From contig JAKANY010000019.1 in assembly GCA_021823525.1 (NCBI GenBank), forward strand, positions 1 through 32,619: 32,619 bases of DNA. The letters run 5' to 3'. Positions 16,342-22,274 of this stretch are shown here, in pieces. The stretch's first letter is position 1. Each line of letters opens with the position of its first letter. The stretch is from Actinomycetes bacterium (GTDB taxonomy: Bacteria; Actinomycetota; Acidimicrobiia; Acidimicrobiales; RAAP-2). The notes under the pieces are model-generated. The model was not told the DNA's origin and made no database searches. It saw nothing but the letters and a program-made list of their open reading frames with translations. Both the position numbers and the translations under genes were made by a program.

Positions 16342-17127
16342 GTGGCCGTCCAGCCCGCCGTGTTCCTCGGACACGGCTCGCCCATGAACACACTCGAGCA
16401 CAACCGCTTCACCGACGCGTGGCGGACCTTCGGGCTCCTCACCCCCCGACCGCGCGCGGTGGTGGCGATCTCGGCCCACTGGTACGTGGGGGCCTCGGCG
16501 GTCACCTCGATGGACCGGCCCCCGGTCATCCACGACTTCTACGGCTTCCCCCAGGCGCTGTTCGACTTCGACTACCCGGCCCCGGGATCCCCGGAGGTGG
16601 CCGCCCTGGTGGCCGAGGTGGCCAAGCCGGCGAGCGTGGCCCTCGACGACCGCTCCTGGGGCATCGACCACGGGACCTGGTCGGTGCTCGCTCACGTCTT
16701 CCCCGAGGCCGACGTCCCGGTGGTCCAGCTGGCCATCGACGCGACCAAGCCCCTCGACGAGCACGTGGAGTTGGGCCGGCGCCTCGCGCCCCTGCTGGCC
16801 GACGACATCATGATCGTGGCCAGCGGCAACATCGTGCACAACCTGCGCGCCATCGCCTGGCACGCCGACAACGAGGGCTACGACTGGGCCCAGCGCTTCG
16901 ACGCCCAGGCCCGCGAGCTGCTCGAGGACGACCCGACGGCGCTCGGGCGCCTGCAGGACGACGCCGACTACGCGCTGTGCGCGCCCACGCCCGACCACTT
17001 CGTCCCCCTGGCCTACCTGGCCGGCCTGGCCGACGCCCGTGGCCAGCGGCCCGCGGTCCTGGTCGAGGGGTGCACGATGGGCTCGCTGTCGATGACCGCC
17101 TACGTCGTCGAGGGTGAGGCGGAGTGA
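16342..17127 (+). CDS. LigB/DODA-type extradiol dioxygenase (YgiD-like)
   Basis: A 261-residue metal-dependent protein of the class III extradiol ring-cleavage dioxygenase family, closest in pattern to 4,5-DOPA dioxygenase/YgiD. Diagnostic motifs are FLGHGSPMN (metal His), AVVAISAHWY (second His), IDHGTWSVLAHVFP, and IVASGNIVHNL (active-site His). The C-terminal GCTMGSLSMTAYVV is also typical. AAGGAGG at 16331-16337 sits just before the GTG start, so unlike many neighbours this gene has a normal leader. Its stop overlaps the next gene's GTG as GTGA. A role in cleaving catechol-like or hydroquinone-like compounds is likely; the exact substrate is not readable. Confidence 0.88.
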   Translation: MAVQPAVFLGHGSPMNTLEHNRFTDAWRTFGLLTPRPRAVVAISAHWYVGASAVTSMDRPPVIHDFYGFPQALFDFDYPAPGSPEVAALVAEVAKPASVALDDRSWGIDHGTWSVLAHVFPEADVPVVQLAIDATKPLDEHVELGRRLAPLLADDIMIVASGNIVHNLRAIAWHADNEGYDWAQRFDAQARELLEDDPTALGRLQDDADYALCAPTPDHFVPLAYLAGLADARGQRPAVLVEGCTMGSLSMTAYVVEGEAE

Positions 17128-17768
17128 GCCCCATCGCGCTGTGGCGCGGCTCGGCCGACCCCGAGGCCCCCGTGGTCGTCCTGCTGCACGGGCGCGGGTC
17201 CAACGAGCAGGAGATCGTCGGCCTGGCCGACGTCCTGCCCAACGGCTGCACCTACATCGCCCTGCGCGGCCCGCTCGCGCTGCCCCAGGGCGGCTACGCC
17301 TGGTTCGAGAACCGCGGCGTGGGCCGACCGCTCGCCGACTCGCTGCGCTCGACGCTCGACTGGTTCTGGACGTGGGCCGCGGACGAGGTCGGCGCCGCAC
17401 GGCCGCTGATCGCCGTGGGGTTCTCGGGCGGCGCCGCCTTCGCCGGGGCGCTGGCCCTCGACAACCCGGCGCGCCTGGCCGGGCTCGCGGTCCTCTACGG
17501 CACGATGCCCTGGGACGCGGGCCTGGACGAGAGTGTGGACCGGCTGGCCGGCCTCGAGGTCTTCCACGCCCAGGCGACCGACGACGCGGTCATCCCGCGG
17601 GACCTGCTCGAGCGCACGTGGCGGTACCTCACGGCCGACGCGGGCGCCACGGCGGTGACCCACCGGCACGCGGGGGGCCACGCGATGGACCCCGCGGTCG
17701 TGGCCAGCCTGGCGCGCTGGCTGGTGCGCCAGATGCAGACCGCCGACCGCTCGGGCGACCCGGCCTAA
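17124..17768 (+). CDS. Alpha/beta-hydrolase carboxylesterase (MhqD/YpfH-like)
   Basis: A 214-residue serine hydrolase of the phospholipase/carboxylesterase family. The oxyanion-hole segment is LLHGRGSNEQE, the nucleophile elbow is GFSGG (Ser near residue 95), the acid is in ATDDAVIP, and the catalytic His is in HAGGHAMDP. It is translationally coupled to the dioxygenase upstream (GTGA). A dioxygenase plus MhqD-like esterase recalls the quinone-responsive MhqO/MhqD pairing of Bacillus, though the dioxygenase families differ. The last codons are changed by the IS110 insertion: the stop is now TAA, with T from the CT core and AA from the element, whereas the joined flanks would read TAG at the same place, so the protein is unaltered. 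Confidence 0.87.
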   Translation: MSPIALWRGSADPEAPVVVLLHGRGSNEQEIVGLADVLPNGCTYIALRGPLALPQGGYAWFENRGVGRPLADSLRSTLDWFWTWAADEVGAARPLIAVGFSGGAAFAGALALDNPARLAGLAVLYGTMPWDAGLDESVDRLAGLEVFHAQATDDAVIPRDLLERTWRYLTADAGATAVTHRHAGGHAMDPAVVASLARWLVRQMQTADRSGDPA

Positions 17769-17836
17769 TGGGACTGGAAGATCTGCCTCAGATGGGACAG
17801 GCTTTCCACCGAGCCGCTGACTGGTGAGCACTCGTC

Positions 17837-17864
17837 GGGCCTGAGCCTCGAGTTCTATGGCTAG
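17837..17864 (+). other. Target-binding loop guides of the bridge RNA
   Basis: Left target guide: GGCCT at 17838-17842 has the same sequence as the left flank plus core at 17762-17766. Right target guide: GGCTAG at 17859-17864 is the exact reverse complement of core plus right flank CTAGCC at 19229-19234. The guides lie on opposite sides of an internal loop closed by GCAC/GTGC (17828-17831 with 17868-17871). Both include the CT core and occur in the order known for IS621. Confidence 0.7.
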
Positions 17865-17906
17865 TTCGTGCCCCAGCCAGTCGGTGAGGTCGACGGAGAA
17901 GGCTGG

Positions 17907-17939
17907 AGGGGTGTCGTGCCAGGAGCACTGATCCATTAG
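17907..17939 (+). other. Donor-binding loop guides of the bridge RNA
   Basis: Left donor guide: AGGGGTGTC at 17907-17915 is identical to the right end of the element including the core C (19221-19229), nine bases. Right donor guide: CCATTAG at 17933-17939 is the exact reverse complement of core plus left end CTAATGG (17765-17771), seven bases. Between them is the hairpin GTGC-CAGGA-GCAC. Left guide before right guide, each reaching the CT core, is the IS621 arrangement. Confidence 0.78.
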
Positions 17940-17992
17940 GTCGCCGCCGCTGCCCTCGGGGCTCGAGACACTCGATCAACGGAGGTGACCAC

Positions 17993-19207
17993 GTGATATT
18001 CGTTGGAGTGGACTGGGCCGAGGCCCACCACGACATCTGCGTCCTGGGCGAGGCGGGAGACGTCCTCGCTCGCCAGAGGATCCCCGACTCACTGGGGGGT
18101 GTGAGAGCCCTGCACGAGTTGCTGGGCGGACACGCTGAGGAGCCCGCACACGTCATCGTGGGCATCGAGAAGGACCGCGGCCTGCTCGTCACCGCGATGC
18201 TGGGTGCGGGCTATCGCGTCTACGCGGTCAATCCCATGTCAGCCGCGCGCTACCGGGAACGCTACGTCACCTCGGGGTCCAAGTCCGACCCCGGGGATGC
18301 CAGGGTGCTCGCCGACCTCGTGCGCACCGATCGCCACCAGCACCGTGAGGCGGCCGGTGACTCGCCGGGCGCCGAGGCGCTGAAGGTCCTCGCGCGGGCC
18401 CACCAGAGCGCCATCTGGGCCCGCCATCGCGAGGTCAACGTCCTGCGCAACGCCCTCAAGGACTACTACCCCGGGGCTCTCAACGCCTTCGGCACCGACC
18501 TCGACGACCGTGACGCGCTGGCGATCCTGGAGATCGCCCCGACGCCCGTGCTCGGGCGCCAGCTCTCCAGGGCCAAGATCCTGGCCGCCCTCAAGCGTGC
18601 GGGACGAGAGCGCAACCTCGAGCGACGCGCCAGCGAGATCCAGTCGGCCCTGCGCGAAGACCAGCTCGCTGAGCGTTCCCAGGTCGAGCTCGCCTACGGG
18701 GCCACGACGAGTGCCCACGTGGCGATGATCCGCGCCTACAACACCCAGATCGCGAGCCTCCAAGAGGCGCTGGCGAAGGATTTTGAGCAGCACCCGGACA
18801 CCGCGGTCATCCGCTCCCTGCCAGGAATGGGGACGATCCTCGGCGCCCGGGTGCTGGGCGAGTTCGGGGACGACCCGAACCGCTACTGCGACGCCCAGTC
18901 TCGCAGGAACTACGCCGGCACGTCGCCGATCACGAGAGCCTCGGGCAAGAGTCGCGTCGTGCTCGCGCGCCACATGCGCAACCGGCGCCTGGCCGACGCC
19001 CTCGACCAGTGGGCCTTCTGCTCGCTCACCCGCTCAGCGGGCGCGCGTGCCTACTACGACGCGCTGCGAGGACGGGGCAAGACCCATCGTCAGGCCATCC
19101 GCCAACTCGCCAATCGTTGGGTCGGCATCCTGCACGCCTGTCTCGACCAGCGGGTCAGCTACGACGAGACGATCGCCTGGAAGCACCGAGTCGACCTCGC
19201 CGCTTGA
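17993..19207 (+). CDS. IS110-family transposase (bridge-RNA-guided recombinase)
   Basis: A 404-residue protein with the two IS110 domains. The N-terminal RuvC-like DEDD domain begins IFVGVDWAEAHHDICVL (first Asp), with later acidic residues in GIEKDRGLL and SDPGDARVLADLVRTD. After a helical, Arg-rich middle comes the C-terminal transposase_20 domain with RSLPGMGTILGARVLGEFGDD and YAGTSPITRASGKSRVV, which carries the serine thought to act as nucleophile. Length is normal and no frameshift is seen. GGAGG at 17981-17985 lies seven bases before the GTG. The TGA stop (19205-19207) lies within a TTGACA hexamer, so the 3' end of the gene doubles as promoter sequence. Confidence 0.95.
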   Translation: MIFVGVDWAEAHHDICVLGEAGDVLARQRIPDSLGGVRALHELLGGHAEEPAHVIVGIEKDRGLLVTAMLGAGYRVYAVNPMSAARYRERYVTSGSKSDPGDARVLADLVRTDRHQHREAAGDSPGAEALKVLARAHQSAIWARHREVNVLRNALKDYYPGALNAFGTDLDDRDALAILEIAPTPVLGRQLSRAKILAALKRAGRERNLERRASEIQSALREDQLAERSQVELAYGATTSAHVAMIRAYNTQIASLQEALAKDFEQHPDTAVIRSLPGMGTILGARVLGEFGDDPNRYCDAQSRRNYAGTSPITRASGKSRVVLARHMRNRRLADALDQWAFCSLTRSAGARAYYDALRGRGKTHRQAIRQLANRWVGILHACLDQRVSYDETIAWKHRVDLAA

Positions 19208-19235
19208 CAAGTTAGGCACCAGGGGTGTCTAGCCT
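19204..19235 (+). promoter_or_regulatory. Outward promoter elements at the IS110 right end
   Basis: A consensus -35 TTGACA (19204-19209) lies inside the element. Eighteen bases later is TCTAGC (19228-19233), overlapping TAGCCT (19230-19235), which ends six bases before the ATG at 19242. TAGCCT would also be present in the uninterrupted site, so the dehydrogenase probably had its own leaderless promoter that the insertion keeps and supplies with a better -35. In the circular form the same -35 would face TCTAAT, a much better -10. Confidence 0.5.
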
Positions 19236-19241
19236 GCCCCC

Positions 19242-20156
19242 ATGAGCACCCTGTTCGTCACGACGCCCGACGCCGAGCTGGCCGCGGAGCTCGCGGCGCT
19301 CACCCCCGACGAGTTCGTGCCCTGGGATCTCCAGGGCCCGCCGCCGGCCCCGGCCATCGACATGGTCATCCCGCCCTACATGGGCTCGCCCCGGCCGCTG
19401 GCCAACCTGGCCGGGGTGGCGGTGCGCCTGGTCCAGAGCCAGTCCATCGGCTACGACCACGTCGCCGACTGGCTGCCCGCCGGCCACGTCTACGCCAATG
19501 CCGCCGGCGTGCACGAGGCCTCCACCGCCGAGCTGACGGTGGCCCTGATCCTGGCGGCCCAGCGCGAGCTGCCCGCCCTGGTGCGCGACGCCGACGCCGA
19601 GCGCTGGCGTCGGCCCTTCACGGCCAGCCTGGCCGACCGGCGCGTCACCCTCATCGGCGTGGGCGGCGTGGGCCGGGCGATCGCCGCGCGCCTGGCGCCC
19701 TTCGAGGTCGACCTGCGCCGCGTGGGCCGCACCCGGCGCGAGGACGCCCAGGGGCTCGTCTACGGCCACGACGACCTGCCCCGCCTGCTCGCCGACGCGG
19801 AGATCGTGGTGGTCGCCGTGCCCCTGACCGCCGAGACGACCCGCATGATCGACCGGGAGTTCCTCGCCCAGCTGCCCGCGGGCGCCCTGCTGGTCAACGT
19901 GGCGCGCGGGGCGGTCGCCGACACCGACGCGCTCGTCGAGTTCAGCGCCGACGGCCGCGTGCGCCTGGCCCTGGACGTGGTGGACCCCGAGCCCCTGCCG
20001 GCGGGCCACCCGCTCTACCACCAGGCGACCGTCCTGACCCCCCACGTCGGCGGCTACACCACGGCCATGCGGCCCCGCCTCCTGCGTCTGCTGGTCGCCC
20101 AGCTCGAGCGCCTCCGCGAGGGGCACGAGCCGGTCAACGTCGTGCTGCGCACGTAG
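19242..20156 (+). CDS. D-isomer-specific 2-hydroxyacid dehydrogenase (NAD-binding)
   Basis: A 304-residue dehydrogenase that interconverts a 2-hydroxyacid and a 2-oxoacid. The NAD-binding Rossmann motif is LIGVGGVGRAIAARL. Catalytic residues appear in the usual order: Arg in VNVARGAVADTDAL, Glu in DVVDPEPLPAGHPLY and His in VLTPHVGGY. The N-terminal substrate domain includes QSQSIGYDHV, as in phosphoglycerate- and glyoxylate-reductase-like proteins. Length is slightly short but complete. The ATG starts 11 bases after the IS110 right core; without the insertion it would follow the esterase stop by 11 bases, so the genes were probably neighbours in one cluster. Substrate unknown. Confidence 0.9.
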   Translation: MSTLFVTTPDAELAAELAALTPDEFVPWDLQGPPPAPAIDMVIPPYMGSPRPLANLAGVAVRLVQSQSIGYDHVADWLPAGHVYANAAGVHEASTAELTVALILAAQRELPALVRDADAERWRRPFTASLADRRVTLIGVGGVGRAIAARLAPFEVDLRRVGRTRREDAQGLVYGHDDLPRLLADAEIVVVAVPLTAETTRMIDREFLAQLPAGALLVNVARGAVADTDALVEFSADGRVRLALDVVDPEPLPAGHPLYHQATVLTPHVGGYTTAMRPRLLRLLVAQLERLREGHEPVNVVLRT

Positions 20157-20170
20157 CGGCCCCGCGGCGA

Positions 20171-20246
20171 TGGTGGAGACGATGGGGCTCGAACCCACGA
20201 CCTCAGGCTTGCAAAGCCCGCGCTCTCCCAGCTGAGCTACGTCCCC
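20171..20246 (-). tRNA. tRNA-Ala (anticodon TGC)
   Basis: The minus strand gives a 76-base cloverleaf: acceptor GGGGACG with CGTCTCC, D arm GCTC/GAGC, anticodon stem CGGGC/GCCTG around TTTGCAA, T arm with GTTCGAG, and an encoded CCA. Anticodon TGC reads alanine GCN codons. Its first ten bases are also the last ten bases of the DUF2252 gene. Confidence 0.97.
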
Positions 20247-21637
20247 GGCCCCCCCAGCGTACCAACGCCCGGCGCGGTGCCGAGGGCCGGCAGGCGGCCC
20301 GCGGCGAGCGCCGCCACCAGCGCGGCGTGGTCCTCGACGGTGCGCGCGCGGTAGGCCTCGGCGAAGCCGACCATCGCGTCGACGAAGGGCGCGCCGCGCC
20401 CCAGGTACCCGGTGATCGACGGAGCCGCGCCCGAGCGGGCGTGCGCGCGGGCCAGCACCCAGGCGCACGCGCGCCCGTAGGTCGCGAGATGGCCGGCGCT
20501 CAGGCGCTCCACGTCGACCGAGGCCTTGCGGTCGTAGAGCTGGCGCACGTAGAAGCTGCGCGGGCCCCGGGGCGTCGCCACGGCGTGCCAGCCGAGGAAG
20601 GCGTCGGGCGTCGCCTGGAGCAGGCGCTGGCCGGCCACCACGCGCGCGGCGGGGTCCCCGTCGGGGGCGTCGCCGCCCAGGACCGACGGGCGCGCCTCCT
20701 TGAGCTGGAGGACGAACAGGTCCTGCTCGTCGCGGCCCGTGAACAGCGCCGCGTAGCCCTCGGTGCCCACGGAGCCCACGCCCACGACGAGGGCCGCCAC
20801 GTCGACCAGCCGGAACTGCGCGAGCAGCGCCGCCCGGTCGCTGACCAGCGTCGCGCGGTAGCCCTCGAGCACCGCCTCGGCCGTCGCGCGCCGCCACGGT
20901 GACTCCGCTCCGAGCGCCGCCAGCGCGGTCACGCGCGGTGGGCTCGAGCGCAGGCGCGGCCCCCGGCGCGTCGCCACCACGAGGTCGTCGTAGCGGCGCT
21001 GGGTGCTGGTGACGCTGACCCCGCCGATGAGGTCCGCGACGTCGCGACGCGCGGCGTCGGTGAAGAACCCGCCCAGCTCGCCGAACGCGCCGGCCACGTC
21101 GAGCGACGCGTACCAGACATCGAGCCGGCCGCGGGTGGCGAAGCGCGCGGCCGCGCGCACGTACTCGCCGGCCGCGTCGCGCACGATCCGTTCGCGCTCG
21201 TGCCGCCCCGCCCCGTTGGCCTCGGCGGCCAGCGCCAGCGAGGTCCCCAGGCGCTTGAGGTCGTACTCGAAGGGCGCGGGCGCCATCTCGTCGAAGTCGG
21301 TGACGTCGAAGACCAGGCGCCGCTCGGGCGAGGCGAAGAGTCCGAAGTTCTTGACGTGGGCGTCACCGGCGGACGGGACGATCAGCCCCGACGACGGCGA
21401 GGCCGCCAGATCGTCGGCCATCAGCACCGCCGCCCCGCGCAGGAAGGCCAGCGGCGAGGCCGCCATGCGCGCCCAGCGCAGGGGCGCGAGCTCCTCGATG
21501 CGCCCCGCCGCGCTCGCCACCAGCCGCGCCACGGGATCGGCGTCCGCGGGTCGCGTCGCCAGGTCCACCAGCGCGCCGCGCGGCGTCGCCTGGCGGTGCG
21601 CGCGTCCCGCGGCGCGCTGCGCGCGCGGCCCGCTCAC
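20237..21637 (-). CDS. DUF2252 family protein (kinase-like fold, unknown function)
   Basis: A 466-residue cytoplasmic protein of the DUF2252 family. Core motifs resemble aminoglycoside-kinase-like catalytic loops: GDAHVKNFGLF (compare HGDxHxxN), FDVTDFDEMAPAPFEYDLKRLGTSL (a DFDE metal-site look-alike), and later LFVLQLKEARPSVL and SFYVRQLYDRKASVD. It could be a small-molecule kinase, but no substrate is known. The GTG at 21637 overlaps the upstream membrane-protein stop (GTGA), so the genes are coupled; the frame stays open upstream but is non-coding there. Its TAG stop (20239-20237) lies inside tRNA-Ala, at the T8-A9-G10 positions of the tRNA. Confidence 0.85.
   Translation of the reverse strand: MSGPRAQRAAGRAHRQATPRGALVDLATRPADADPVARLVASAAGRIEELAPLRWARMAASPLAFLRGAAVLMADDLAASPSSGLIVPSAGDAHVKNFGLFASPERRLVFDVTDFDEMAPAPFEYDLKRLGTSLALAAEANGAGRHERERIVRDAAGEYVRAAARFATRGRLDVWYASLDVAGAFGELGGFFTDAARRDVADLIGGVSVTSTQRRYDDLVVATRRGPRLRSSPPRVTALAALGAESPWRRATAEAVLEGYRATLVSDRAALLAQFRLVDVAALVVGVGSVGTEGYAALFTGRDEQDLFVLQLKEARPSVLGGDAPDGDPAARVVAGQRLLQATPDAFLGWHAVATPRGPRSFYVRQLYDRKASVDVERLSAGHLATYGRACAWVLARAHARSGAAPSITGYLGRGAPFVDAMVGFAEAYRARTVEDHAALVAALAAGRLPALGTAPGVGTLGGPGT
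20256..20261 (-). promoter_or_regulatory. Probable -10 box for tRNA-Ala inside the DUF2252 coding end
   Basis: TACGCT on the minus strand, nine bases before the mature tRNA 5' end. It lies within the last codons of the DUF2252 gene, so the tRNA promoter and coding sequence share bases. No -35 match is visible. Confidence 0.4.
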
Positions 21638-22236
21638 GCCGCCACCGCCAGCTCGCCGCGCCAGCGCGGGCCGACCTCGAAGGCGACCAGCAGCCAGATG
21701 ATGACGTCGTCGACCCAGATGACGCCGGGGAACAGGACGCCGGCGGTCGTCCAGTGCCGCAGGACGAGCAGGGTCAGCGTCGTGTTGGCCACCCCGGTCA
21801 GGTAGGTCCACGCGGTCTCGGAACCCGGCGCCAGCCACGCCTTGCGCACGGTGGGCAGCCCGGCCGCCTGGTCGGCGAGCACGAAGACCACGAGGGCCGG
21901 TGTGGCGTCGCGGATCAGGGCCCAGGCGACCAGACCGACGACCGAGGCCATCGCGCACACGACGTCGAAGGGGCCCAGGCGCCAGCGACCGTGACGATGG
22001 GGCAGGGACGCGGCCACGACCACCAGCGGCACCAGCCCGAAGACCAGCGACATGAGGGCCGCCGGTCCCACGTGGACCTGGATCTCGACCCCGAAGATCA
22101 GCAGCCCCTCGACCCCCCAGAGGGTCCAGGTGACGCGGTTGGGCGTCGTGGACCCGCGCAGGACGTCGCGCACGTACCCGCCGATCCCCACGATCGACAG
22201 GGTGGCCGCGACGAGGAGGAAGCGCGGGTCGATCAC
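21634..22236 (-). CDS. Seven-helix membrane protein, possibly PQ-loop/SWEET-like
   Basis: A 200-residue integral membrane protein with about seven helices and short loops. Two segments resemble each other: GGYVRDVLRGSTTPNRVTWTLW in the first half and AAGLPTVRKAWLAPGSETAWTYL in the second, each a Gly/Pro-containing loop with basic residues before Thr-Trp-rich helices. An internal duplication in a seven-helix protein recalls PQ-loop or SWEET-type transporters, but the canonical Pro-Gln pair is absent, so the assignment is tentative. The GTG start is preceded six bases upstream by CAGACT on the minus strand. The gene is coupled to DUF2252 by a GTGA overlap and is divergent from the thioesterase-like gene. 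Confidence 0.7.
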   Translation of the reverse strand: MIDPRFLLVAATLSIVGIGGYVRDVLRGSTTPNRVTWTLWGVEGLLIFGVEIQVHVGPAALMSLVFGLVPLVVVAASLPHRHGRWRLGPFDVVCAMASVVGLVAWALIRDATPALVVFVLADQAAGLPTVRKAWLAPGSETAWTYLTGVANTTLTLLVLRHWTTAGVLFPGVIWVDDVIIWLLVAFEVGPRWRGELAVAA

Positions 22237-22242
22237 CCCCCC

Positions 22243-22266
22243 AGTCTGCCGCCCAGCCGCTAGCCT
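22243..22266. promoter_or_regulatory. Divergent leaderless promoters (membrane protein and thioesterase)
   Basis: In the 38-base gap, minus-strand CAGACT (22248-22243) is six bases before the GTG at 22236, and plus-strand TAGCCT (22261-22266) is eight bases before the GTG at 22275. Neither gene has a ribosome binding site. The layout mirrors the ctaB/ctaA gap. Confidence 0.42.
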
Positions 22267-22274
22267 TCGCCCCC

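Larger units (their letters stand above)
17775..17960 (+). ncRNA. Predicted bridge RNA of the IS110 element
   Basis: Bridge RNAs of IS110 elements come from the non-coding end and pair with target and donor DNA through two internal loops. Here a 5' hairpin ATCTG/CAGAT (17781-17785 with 17789-17793, loop CCT) is followed by a long stem (17815-17824 with 17877-17886, two G-T pairs) enclosing a first loop, then by a second loop around the hairpin GTGC/GCAC (17916-17919 with 17925-17928). Both loops hold short guides matching the expected DNA (separate entries). The 5' and 3' ends are approximate, and I could not resolve the outer stem of the second loop. Known: the IS621 architecture. Inferred: that this RNA is made and works. 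Confidence 0.75.
17767..19230 (+). mobile_element. Complete IS110-family insertion sequence, about 1464 bp
   Basis: The limits come from guide matching rather than terminal inverted repeats, which IS110 elements lack. CT at 17765-17766 (left) and CT at 19229-19230 (right) are the proposed cores; keeping one copy of CT and removing 17767-19230 joins the flanks into a tight gene pair: esterase codons, TAG stop, then GCC-rich spacer and ATG of the dehydrogenase. Content: about 225 bases of 5' non-coding sequence with RNA-like hairpins, one transposase gene, and a short 3' tail of 23 bases. A 5' rather than 3' non-coding region puts it in the IS110 rather than the IS1111 group. Confidence 0.85.

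Noticed and set aside
19197..19204. Alternative IS110 right core at the CT before the transposase stop (19203-19204)
   Set aside because: The flanks then fit the guides less well (a right-target match only with a wobble pair, and a left-donor-like match in the wrong order), while the CT at 19229-19230 satisfies all four guides and restores a compact gene pair.
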